DNA of 5,745 bases from Gammaproteobacteria bacterium (GTDB lineage: Bacteria > Pseudomonadota > Gammaproteobacteria > GCA-001735895), in contig JAPUFZ010000306.1 of NCBI GenBank assembly GCA_027293245.1, positions 1 through 5,745 on the forward strand, read 5' to 3'. Position 1 is the stretch's first letter. Every line of letters begins with the position of its first letter. Made by a program: the position numbers and the translations under genes. Below are positions 1 to 5,719 of this stretch, piece by piece. Under the pieces are notes generated by a model. It ran no database searches. It was not told where the DNA came from and worked only from the letters and a program-made list of their open reading frames with translations.

Positions 1-34
1 TATGTTTAGTTAACCAAATTATATTTGTTTCCTG

Positions 35-355
35 TTGGTGGGAATTCTGTTAGGAATTTCCTCCTTGTCCACGGCATCCACCTCCGTGCATTTGCTTGGT
101 TTCGTTGAAACCCTTTGTGCAGGTGAACCCAATTGTTTTGAGTTGCGAGTCGAGAAGGAATATGTAGCCGTAGCAGCTAAGCGGATAATCGTACGGTTTG
201 ATCGCAGTACCAAAATCTATGATCCGGAAAACTATGAATTAACTTTGCAACAAAGCAATATCATCGAGGGGTCGCACCTGCGCCTGTTGCTCAATCCAGA
301 CCCGGGTGGTACCGAACACGAATACCATGCGCTCTTTATCTGGATCGGCGATTGA
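35..355 (+). CDS. Small exported protein of unknown function, start uncertain
   Basis: I do not recognise this gene. Translated from TTG at 35 it gives 106 residues; GTG at 38 is an equal alternative, and neither has a visible ribosome binding site. The first 15 or so residues are hydrophobic and small (VGILLGISSLSTAS), like the core and cleavage region of a signal peptide, but without the usual positive charge in front. Reading further upstream in the same frame continues the hydrophobic stretch (PNYICFLLVG) to an in-frame TAA at 11-13, preceded by an ATG at 2. The original start may therefore have been ATG 2 with a nonsense change at codon 4. The mature part has a closely spaced cysteine pair (CAGEPNC), which would suit a periplasmic disulfide, and an ordered, beta-rich-looking body containing YDPENYELTL and GSHLRLLL. 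It ends 21 bases before the convergent phosphotransferase stop. The body looks truly coding; the N-terminus is unsettled. Confidence 0.6.
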   Translation: MVGILLGISSLSTASTSVHLLGFVETLCAGEPNCFELRVEKEYVAVAAKRIIVRFDRSTKIYDPENYELTLQQSNIIEGSHLRLLLNPDPGGTEHEYHALFIWIGD

Positions 356-376
356 TTTTTTCCGGATCACTCCTGC

Positions 377-1414
377 TCAGGTCCTGACCCCACAGGCTTG
401 ACGAAATATATTAGCAGCGAACTCCGGTTCAATGCTTCTGAGCTTTTCAAGTAAATTCCAGGCCGGTTGCTCACTAATGCTTAAATATTCATTGTCAGGT
501 TCGATTGATCGCTGGTAGGCGCAAATGCACACGCTCAGGCATAGCCGCATACAGATAAAATCGAATAACACGCTGATTTCGGTCTCGTTTAACGCTAGCT
601 GCGAATGGTAGCCTTTAATGATTGCGACCGCGGCATCTAGTGGGTTTTCTGTTGCCAACATCGCATAGGCTGCGGCTACCGCAGGTTCGACAGCAATCCA
701 GGAATTCACCATGTCTCCAAAATCGATGATACTGGTAATACGCTGCTCTGAGGCCTGGTCGCCGGCTATTAATACGTTATTGTCATTGGCATCATTGTGA
801 ATCACACCTTCTCGCAGATACCTGGTCAAAGGTAAAATACAGTCGCGGAAATGGGTTTCGAAATACTCGATTAAGTTTCGCTGATCATCCGAGGCAAGCA
901 ATGGTTTAAATCGTTCCAGCGTCGCCAGTACATCGGACAAGTTCCACAGTAAAGGCCTGTCTAAGGCTTCGTGGGTAAACCCCTGCAAAGATAGATCGAG
1001 CTGCGCCAGTGTTTTACCCAGGTCGTCTAGTAATTCGGGGCTGGGATGATTTATGCCGGATAGTAGTTGGCCTTCAACATAGTTGAGGATACGACAGTAA
1101 TGATGGATACCTCTGTCACTGGTGATAATTTCTATGACTCTGCCATTAACAGACTCAAGACTGGAAGCCTGTCGAGGCATCACCTTATCTGCTTTTAGTC
1201 GTTGCAGGACCTGGTGCTGGCACTCAAGCATGCCATAGGGTTCATCCTGATTGGCGATTTTAAATACGTATGCACCATTTTTCGTCTGCAGCAGATAGTT
1301 TAAGTCGCGCTCACCATTCAAAACCTTCAAAGTTCCACGCAAGTTATACAGGCGTTCGGCAATTTTGGCAGCCTGAGCGGTGGAGAAGTCAGGTAAAATA
1401 CAGATTTCGGTCAT
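377..1414 (-). CDS. APH-fold phosphotransferase, hydroxylysine kinase-like
   Basis: This is a cytoplasmic small-molecule kinase of the aminoglycoside phosphotransferase/choline kinase fold (345 residues from ATG at 1414). It would transfer the ATP gamma-phosphate to a hydroxyl group. Visible motifs, in order: GERDLNYLL at residues 34-42, in the nucleotide-loop position; FK with Lys52 as the probable ATP-binding lysine; VIHNDANDNNVLI around 204-216, the Brenner motif with Asp208 as catalytic base and Asn213 as metal ligand; and DFGD at 231-234, the metal-binding Asp. The GERD and HxDxND combination, followed by DFGDM and an alanine-rich helix, resembles hydroxylysine kinase (HYKK/AGPHD1) and the kinase domain of bacterial class III aminotransferase fusions more than antibiotic-resistance APHs. 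No aminotransferase is adjacent, so the substrate is unknown. A TTG at 1432 would add six residues (MLRHFI), but the ATG fits the family N-terminus better; neither has a strong ribosome binding site. It is transcribed divergently from the hydantoinase-like gene. All key residues are present, so it is probably active. Confidence 0.88.
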   Translation of the reverse strand: MTEICILPDFSTAQAAKIAERLYNLRGTLKVLNGERDLNYLLQTKNGAYVFKIANQDEPYGMLECQHQVLQRLKADKVMPRQASSLESVNGRVIEIITSDRGIHHYCRILNYVEGQLLSGINHPSPELLDDLGKTLAQLDLSLQGFTHEALDRPLLWNLSDVLATLERFKPLLASDDQRNLIEYFETHFRDCILPLTRYLREGVIHNDANDNNVLIAGDQASEQRITSIIDFGDMVNSWIAVEPAVAAAYAMLATENPLDAAVAIIKGYHSQLALNETEISVLFDFICMRLCLSVCICAYQRSIEPDNEYLSISEQPAWNLLEKLRSIEPEFAANIFRQACGVRT

Positions 1415-1565
1415 GATGAAATGTCGCAGCAAATGCAGGAGTCTATCTTACCTAAAAATACGATGGCAGAGGCTAACGCCGGTATTTGCTTTTTCAGCAG
1501 ACGGCGGCATGTCGCTCCCCTGTATCAGGAGGTCGTCTTCACCGAATCTTTAAGCCGCTTTATTC

Positions 1566-1571
1566 TATACT
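1566..1571 (+). promoter_or_regulatory. Putative -10 element for the hydantoinase-like operon
   Basis: TATACT matches the sigma-70 -10 consensus at five of six positions. It would place a transcription start near 1578, about 22 bases before the ATG at 1600. No good -35 hexamer is seen at the expected distance, so the promoter may be weak or dependent on an activator. It lies in the divergent region between the phosphotransferase and the hydantoinase-like gene. Confidence 0.4.
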
Positions 1572-1573
1572 TT

Positions 1574-1583
1574 GAATCGATTC
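1574..1583. repeat. 10-bp perfect palindrome, candidate operator
   Basis: GAATCGATTC is its own reverse complement. It begins three bases downstream of the putative -10 element, covers the predicted transcription start and ends five bases before the GAGGA ribosome binding site. A further partial copy (GATTG) follows directly. The position suits a repressor site, but the site is short and could occur by chance. Confidence 0.3.
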
Positions 1584-1587
1584 GATT

Positions 1588-1592
1588 GAGGA
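1588..1592 (+). promoter_or_regulatory. Ribosome binding site of the hydantoinase-like gene
   Basis: GAGGA lies seven bases before the ATG at 1600, an ideal Shine-Dalgarno spacing. It supports this start, which is also where the family's N-terminal ATP-binding motif begins. Confidence 0.65.
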
Positions 1593-1599
1593 TGGCTAA

Positions 1600-3627
1600 A
1601 TGACCCTACGTCTGGGCATAGATACTGGTGGAACTTTCACCGATGCAGTGCTGGTTGATGATAACAAGCACATCGTCGCGGCGGAAAAAAGCCTGACCAC
1701 GCGCTTTGACTTAACTATCGGTATCGGCGATGTAATCGAAAAATTGCCCAGGGCAAAACTCGAACAGGTGAAAATGGTGTCATTGTCCACCACCCTGACC
1801 ACCAATTCGGTGGTTGAGGGCCTGGGCGCGCCGGTCTGTGTATTACTGTCCGGCTATAACCAGGCGCAAGTCAAACAAAGTGGCCTGCTGGAGATTTTGC
1901 CGGCACAACTGGTGGTATTACTCGAAGGTGGTTTCGATGCCGTGGGCGAAGAGACCCAACCGCTGAATCTAGACGTCGCGCGTAAAGCGATCAGAAAACT
2001 GCAGGACCAGGTGTCGGCTTTTGCAATTTCAAGCATGTTTGGCACACGCAACTCGAGTCACGAAAATGCGCTAAAGTCGCTGGTCACCGAACTCACCGGT
2101 TTGCCTGTTATTTGCGGGTATGAACTCGCATCGAGCCTGGGAGCTCCGCGGCGCGCATTAACCGCCGCGCTCAACGCGAGGATGGTGCCACCGGTCAAGG
2201 AACTGATTACATCGGTCACGAAGATACTGGAAAAGCACCAGATAAACGCACCATTGATGATCGTAAAGGGCGATGGTTCACTGGCCAGTATGGATAACGC
2301 CATCGAAAAACCGATTGGCACGGTATTGTCCGGCCCGGCCGCGAGTGTCATCGGCGCCTGCGCGCTGAGCGGACTGAAAAATGCAATTGTCGCCGATATG
2401 GGTGGCACCACGACCGATATTGCGATTGTCCGCAATGGCCAGCCACAGCTTTCTAAGGATGGAGCGACTATCGGAGACTGGCAACCGATGATCGAAGCGG
2501 TGCGGGTTAATTCGGTCGGCCTGGGTGGTGATAGCGAAGTGCGCTTCGGCGGGCACAAGGGCTTGATGATCGGGCCGCGTCGGGTGGTGCCTACCAGCTT
2601 GCTCGCACATTTATACCCGGAAATTATTCCCAGGCTCGAATTACAACTAAGTGGCATGGTCAGTGCGAGTAGTAATCGTTTCGTCATGCGTCTGGAAAAC
2701 AACGCGGCCCTGCTCAATCAATTGAATCGAGTAGAACGCGAGGCATGGGAATCCCTCTCGGATGCGCCCATCGAACTCAACGCGATCGTGCTCGAGGATC
2801 GCGAGTACGCGCGCGCGCTGGCACGGCTGAAACGTATTGGTCTGGCTATATACAGTGGTTTTACCCCCTCCGACGCGGTGCATGTACTCGGTATCAATAC
2901 TCACTGGAATGCGCGCGCAGCGGAACTGTCAGCCAGGCTCTGGATGCGGCAAATGCGATATCTTTATGGTTACGGGCGCTGGCAGGCTGATGATGTCGAT
3001 GCGGCCTGTAAGCAGGTTTATGAACTGGTGCAGTCGACTATTAGTCGAACCCTGATAGAAGTCGGCTTAAGCGAGTCGGAATTTTCCAACAACACGCGCA
3101 TCAATGGGGTCACGGAAATACTGACCAAAATGGTGCTGAACAAGGGGCAGGAGCAGCACAGGGATCCCTTGTTCAAACTTGAATTTGCCAGTGACTTCCC
3201 GATCGTCGCAGTCGGCGCCCCGGCGGCGAGCTATTACCGGGATGTTGCAGATTCGATGCAGATAGGTTTGCACCTGCCGCAACACGCCGATGTCGCCAAT
3301 GCTTATGGAGCTGTGATGGGCAGTGTGATACAGCGTGTACAGGTTACCGTAACGCAACCCCAGTTCGGCACATTTTGCCTGTTTAGTAATGACCAACCCC
3401 AGCACTTCGGGACCCTGGCAGCGGCAAAAAAATGTGCCGAGGATATTGCCATGCGGGAAGCCGAGCGCAAGGCATTAGACGCCGGTGCCAGGAATCCGCA
3501 GGTGACCCTGAGTTACGAAGATATCCATGTTAAAGATGAGATTGATGGTGAGCTATTCCTTGAGTCGATGATTATCGCCACCGCCATCGGCCCTGCCTGT
3601 GACTGGCAGGATGCGTCCAGCAAGTGA
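1600..3627 (+). CDS. Hydantoinase/oxoprolinase-family (HyuA-like) ATPase
   Basis: This 675-residue cytoplasmic protein belongs to the hydantoinase A/5-oxoprolinase family, which has the ASKHA (actin-like, sugar-kinase) ATPase fold. Characterised members use ATP to activate a cyclic amide or ketone substrate. The N-terminal domain opens with GIDTGGTFTDAV (residues 6-17, phosphate-1 loop) and holds the STTLTTN segment near 67-73. The main domain carries LSGPAAS (243-249), DMGGTTTDIAIV (266-277, phosphate-2 loop) and NSVGLGGDS (304-312). A C-terminal part contains VAVGAPAASYY (536-546) and HADVANAYGAVMG, typical of the shorter subfamily with this tail. Length is normal and no key motif is broken. 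No HyuB-type partner follows; instead the stop overlaps the start of a CblC/QueG-like iron-sulfur protein, so the usual two-subunit hydantoinase is unlikely here. Several distant members sit beside corrinoid or methyltransferase genes, which fits the neighbour. The family is certain; the substrate is unknown. Confidence 0.93.
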   Translation: MTLRLGIDTGGTFTDAVLVDDNKHIVAAEKSLTTRFDLTIGIGDVIEKLPRAKLEQVKMVSLSTTLTTNSVVEGLGAPVCVLLSGYNQAQVKQSGLLEILPAQLVVLLEGGFDAVGEETQPLNLDVARKAIRKLQDQVSAFAISSMFGTRNSSHENALKSLVTELTGLPVICGYELASSLGAPRRALTAALNARMVPPVKELITSVTKILEKHQINAPLMIVKGDGSLASMDNAIEKPIGTVLSGPAASVIGACALSGLKNAIVADMGGTTTDIAIVRNGQPQLSKDGATIGDWQPMIEAVRVNSVGLGGDSEVRFGGHKGLMIGPRRVVPTSLLAHLYPEIIPRLELQLSGMVSASSNRFVMRLENNAALLNQLNRVEREAWESLSDAPIELNAIVLEDREYARALARLKRIGLAIYSGFTPSDAVHVLGINTHWNARAAELSARLWMRQMRYLYGYGRWQADDVDAACKQVYELVQSTISRTLIEVGLSESEFSNNTRINGVTEILTKMVLNKGQEQHRDPLFKLEFASDFPIVAVGAPAASYYRDVADSMQIGLHLPQHADVANAYGAVMGSVIQRVQVTVTQPQFGTFCLFSNDQPQHFGTLAAAKKCAEDIAMREAERKALDAGARNPQVTLSYEDIHVKDEIDGELFLESMIIATAIGPACDWQDASSK

Positions 3628-4355
3628 CACCCGCAGACCTCGAAACCAGACTCCAGGAATTTGGCCTGCACTTGCGCGGCGTGCTGCAGGCTTCCGATGA
3701 TGAGAAAAAATCTCTCCAGGTTGATGGCGAGGTTTCGATAGCCCTGGTCGGTAACACAGGGTCTTCGTATTGGCCGGTATTTATACAGTCGCCCGAGTAC
3801 CAGGATGGACTACCGGATGCACTCGACCGCTGGAGTAGACGGGTCGCCGAACAGCTGGCGGATGAGTTTGGAGCGGCAGCGATTTATCCGTTCGAGGGGC
3901 CGCCTTATCTGCCTTTTTTACAATGGGCCAAACGGGCCGAGTCACTCAGCCAGTCACGCATGGGTCTGATGATTCATCCGCAGTATGGACTCTGGCATTC
4001 GTACCGATTTGGCCTGCTGATACCCGACATGCAAGTACCCGAACAGCAGGCCACTGCAACTCCAAGCCCCTGTGAAAGCTGCAAGACCCAGGCCTGCCTG
4101 AATACTTGTCCGGTAGGGGCATTTGACGCCAATGGATACGATGTCGATAGCTGTGCTGCCTATCTAAAACGAACCCCCGATGCGCGTTGCCACCAGGAGG
4201 GTTGCCTGGCACGCCTGGCCTGCCCGGTCGGGGTAGCCTATCAATATGACTCCGCCCAGCACGTCTTTCATTTGCGAGCATTTTTGGCCGCGAGATGGAA
4301 AACGAATGCGGCAGCTGCCACAGCAACGCCGAGGAGTTCATACGGAAATCGGTAG
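3624..4355 (+). CDS. CblC/QueG-like protein with two [4Fe-4S] cysteine sets
   Basis: This 243-residue protein starts at GTG 3624, sharing GTGA with the hydantoinase-like stop, so the two are very probably translationally coupled. It has no signal peptide or Tat motif and should be cytoplasmic. The C-terminal third is a dicluster ferredoxin domain with eight cysteines: C150-x2-C153-x4-C158-x3-C162-P and C177...C189-x4-C194-x5-C200-P, enough for two [4Fe-4S] clusters. The N-terminal part (about 35-140) has IALVGNTGSSYWPVF, DALDRW, an FEGPPYLPFLQW segment and GLMIHPQYGLWHSYR (114-128). The last of these closely recalls the IHPxxGxW stretch of MMACHC/CblC and the IHPxxGSWF stretch of QueG, both cobalamin-binding nitroreductase-fold proteins. 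The order of NTR-like domain then two clusters matches QueG and reductive dehalogenases, but QueG's C-terminal repeats are absent. I infer a corrinoid-binding redox protein. Annotation pipelines would probably say only ferredoxin or 4Fe-4S protein. The iron-sulfur part is certain; cobalamin binding is likely but unproven. Confidence 0.85.
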   Translation: MTPADLETRLQEFGLHLRGVLQASDDEKKSLQVDGEVSIALVGNTGSSYWPVFIQSPEYQDGLPDALDRWSRRVAEQLADEFGAAAIYPFEGPPYLPFLQWAKRAESLSQSRMGLMIHPQYGLWHSYRFGLLIPDMQVPEQQATATPSPCESCKTQACLNTCPVGAFDANGYDVDSCAAYLKRTPDARCHQEGCLARLACPVGVAYQYDSAQHVFHLRAFLAARWKTNAAAATATPRSSYGNR

Positions 4356-4501
4356 TTTTCAAGGCAGGCGAGCTGACGGGCCTGGAATCCGGAATTTCCG
4401 TTCGCGAGTATCTGGAATCGCATCGAGGTTTGCAACAGACCGATGTGGAGTTTTTCACGCGATTGCTCGCTCGTGTGCTAAATGAAATTTCTAGATCCTA
4501 A
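4295..4501 (+). CDS. Small CxxCH-motif protein overlapping the iron-sulfur gene
   Basis: A 68-residue protein from ATG 4295, starting 61 bases inside the end of the preceding iron-sulfur gene in another frame. Only a GAG immediately precedes the ATG, so translation probably depends on ribosomes from the upstream gene. Residues 5-9 are CGSCH, the form of a covalent haem-binding site, but there is no signal peptide and the frame is closed upstream by a TGA at 4247, so export for cytochrome c maturation looks impossible. The two cysteines and histidine could instead bind a metal or a cluster, or take part in thiol redox. The rest (VVFKAGELTGLESGISVREYLE, given here only as the region 20-41, then an FFTRLLARVL helix) reads as a compact folded domain and the codon use looks coding. 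The upstream protein's last 18 residues are low-complexity, as expected where one gene runs into the next. I recall similar short proteins but no assigned function; it probably works with the two genes before it. Confidence 0.68.
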   Translation: MENECGSCHSNAEEFIRKSVVFKAGELTGLESGISVREYLESHRGLQQTDVEFFTRLLARVLNEISRS

Positions 4502-4515
4502 ACGGACACTAGAAA
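4488..4515. repeat. 7-bp inverted repeat spanning the CxxCH gene stop
   Basis: TTTCTAG (4488-4494) and CTAGAAA (4509-4515) are exact reverse complements separated by 14 bases. The repeat encloses the stop codon at 4499-4501 and so marks the end of the three-gene cluster. No T-run follows the right arm and the stem is AT-rich, so it is not a convincing intrinsic terminator; it could be an mRNA 3' hairpin or a protein site. Confidence 0.35.
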
Positions 4516-4554
4516 ATATGTGCACAGAGTCTGTCGTCTGGTCTTGCTGCGGCG

Positions 4555-4773
4555 GTGGTGGAACAAATTCACCGCTACCTGGCCCGACGCGGTAAACACG
4601 AACCGTTTCATCAATGCCTTTCAGTTCCTGTTGGCCCAGATTCTAAGGTCTGCTTCCCGGAAAGCCGCCTCTCGGCATTTATGCGTCAGCTTCGGCAAAC
4701 TACACATGATACTGCGGTGAAGCGCACCTGTGATTATAATGGGTGGCATCCAGGATGTGAGAAACAGTACTGA
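4555..4773 (+). CDS. Doubtful small ORF of unknown function
   Basis: This reading frame gives 72 residues from GTG 4555, or can be read back to just after a TAG at 4510 with no ATG, GTG or TTG start in that added part. The middle reads like protein (QIHRYLARRGKHEPF, then VPVGPDSKVCFPESRLSAFM), with a reasonable mix of codons. The last 25 or so residues, after TTHDTA, do not, and they overlap a consensus TATAAT and a palindrome. There is no clear ribosome binding site and I recognise no family. It may be a small real gene, a decayed remnant, or chance. It lies 53 bases after the CxxCH gene and 40 before the exported beta-barrel gene. Apart from this frame, I see nothing gene-like in the 312 bases from 4502 to 4813; other frames here break or look random. 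Confidence 0.3.
   Translation: MVEQIHRYLARRGKHEPFHQCLSVPVGPDSKVCFPESRLSAFMRQLRQTTHDTAVKRTCDYNGWHPGCEKQY
4735..4740 (+). promoter_or_regulatory. Putative -10 element for the outer-membrane protein gene
   Basis: TATAAT is a perfect sigma-70 -10 hexamer, with a TG three to four bases upstream that is one base off an extended -10. It would start transcription near 4747 and give a leader of about 67 bases before the TTG at 4814. No good -35 is visible at 16-18 bases. It suggests that the exported protein is transcribed separately from the cluster before it. Confidence 0.4.
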
Positions 4774-4781
4774 TGATCAGT
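4769..4781. repeat. 13-base palindrome in the leader of the outer-membrane protein gene
   Basis: ACTGAT (4769-4774) and ATCAGT (4776-4781) are perfect reverse complements around one central G. The site lies about 22 bases after the predicted transcription start and 20 bases before the ribosome binding site. Its tight symmetry suits a dimeric DNA-binding protein better than an RNA hairpin, since the loop would be very small. Confidence 0.35.
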
Positions 4782-4800
4782 TTGTATGCCATGAAGCTGC

Positions 4801-4807
4801 AAGGTGG
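4801..4807 (+). promoter_or_regulatory. Ribosome binding site supporting the TTG start at 4814
   Basis: AAGGTGG lies six bases before TTG 4814. This decides the non-ATG start, which also begins right at the charged end of a clear signal peptide (MKSIGQ). Confidence 0.6.
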
Positions 4808-4813
4808 TGAAAG

Positions 4814-5719
4814 TTGAAGAGCATTGGTCAGACGCCAGCTATCTTGTTGATTGTGATCGGTCTTTTCATTTCGCAGTCTCTGCAGGCGACAACGAATTAT
4901 TGCAGTAATAGCACGGCTCGGCATTTTATTCGTGTAGAAGTCGGCAACCTGGGCCAGGCGCAACTCGATACGGCGATGCCTGCACAGGTTAAAATCACCA
5001 CAAGCGCATTGAACTCGGCTTGGGTGTTTGTCAGGGAACAACAACACACAAGCTCGATCGGTTTTAACTTTCAATATACAAACGTGGATCTGGAATCGAT
5101 AGATGCAATGACCAATGGCCACCTGCATACCTGGGATTTTCCGCTTGAAGGTCGTCTAAGCAGTACCGGTTCAGAGCTGTTTTATGATATTACTCCGGCA
5201 ATATCCGTTTCTTCAAATGCACTGAAAAACCCAGAATTAATTGATGCTGATGGCCTGCAGTTAAACCTTGGCATGGTTTATAAAAAGAATATATCTCTCG
5301 AGAGTGCCTGGCTTGCAGGCTTCAGGTCAGACTACAGATTTGGTCCCTATAAAGCTTATCCAGTGGTAGGAGTCTGTATGCAGCCTGCTAGAGACTGGGA
5401 CCTGCAACTCGCAGTTCCCGATTTCAGTATACTGAAAAGATTTAACAGGGGTTTAAGCCTGGAGTTGTTTGCAGAACCCGTAGGCAATCAGTGGCATGTA
5501 TTCAGCAAGGATCTGACGCGGGAATCCGATTTCGGTTATAACGCGATTGCTATTGGATTATCGGCACAATGGCATATTAGTGCCTCGATAAATGTGGGAG
5601 TGGTCATAGAAAATCAAACCAACAGACGTTTAAGTTTTGTGCTCGATGATAATACTTTGATTGAGGTAAAAGCAGAATCGAGCACGGGTATGATATTAAA
5701 AGGGGAGGTTTTATTTTAG
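4814..5719 (+). CDS. Exported outer-membrane beta-barrel-like protein, function unknown
   Basis: A 301-residue protein from TTG 4814. It begins with a Sec signal peptide: Lys2, a hydrophobic core at about 8-20 (PAILLIVIGLFIS), and probable cleavage after LQA at residue 25. The mature 276 residues have many short stretches of alternating polar and hydrophobic residues (GFNFQYTNVDL, YAVSV-like strands, LSLELFAEPV, AIAIGLSAQWHI, INVGVVIEN), turns rich in Asn, Asp and Gly, and a final strand MILKGEVLF. The terminal Phe is the usual recognition signal for outer-membrane barrel assembly (BamA). The pattern suits a barrel of roughly 10-12 strands. It resembles conserved hypothetical outer-membrane proteins such as the DUF6268 type, but I am not sure of that family. 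Two cysteines, near 30 and 191, could pair. Its own promoter-like element and palindrome upstream suggest separate expression from the redox cluster. No terminator is seen in the 26 bases left after the stop. Confidence 0.8.
   Translation: MKSIGQTPAILLIVIGLFISQSLQATTNYCSNSTARHFIRVEVGNLGQAQLDTAMPAQVKITTSALNSAWVFVREQQHTSSIGFNFQYTNVDLESIDAMTNGHLHTWDFPLEGRLSSTGSELFYDITPAISVSSNALKNPELIDADGLQLNLGMVYKKNISLESAWLAGFRSDYRFGPYKAYPVVGVCMQPARDWDLQLAVPDFSILKRFNRGLSLELFAEPVGNQWHVFSKDLTRESDFGYNAIAIGLSAQWHISASINVGVVIENQTNRRLSFVLDDNTLIEVKAESSTGMILKGEVLF

Noticed and set aside
377..387. Palindrome TCAGGTCCTGA at the end of the kinase gene, considered as a bidirectional terminator between convergent genes
   Set aside because: The stem is only five pairs around one base, it lies within the coding end, and no T-run follows directly on either strand; the T-run at 356-361 has no proper hairpin before it.
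1421..1603. 60-residue plus-strand frame in the divergent intergenic region, ending at the hydantoinase-like start
   Set aside because: It begins inside the 5' end of the minus-strand kinase region, has no ribosome binding site, reads like random sequence (FFSRRRHV) and covers the promoter-like elements.
2058..2717. 219-residue minus-strand frame opposite the hydantoinase-like gene
   Set aside because: It is a shadow of a gene with clear, intact family motifs on the other strand; its own protein is rich in Pro, Ser and Thr with no recognisable motif.
3946..4458. 170-residue minus-strand frame opposite the iron-sulfur and CxxCH genes
   Set aside because: It is antisense to two well-supported genes, and its Arg/Pro-rich translation has no family resemblance.
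4518..4595. Short frame from ATG 4518 containing CCGGGG, which resembles the CCG-domain motif of heterodisulfide reductase-type proteins
   Set aside because: It is only about 25 residues before a TAA, and GGCGGTGGTGG is simple-sequence-like; the resemblance is most likely chance.
4520..4720. 66-residue plus-strand frame starting at GTG 4520
   Set aside because: Composition is unlike a folded protein (LVLLRRWWNKF, repeated Ser/Arg), there is no ribosome binding site, and it is out of phase with the more protein-like frame at 4555.
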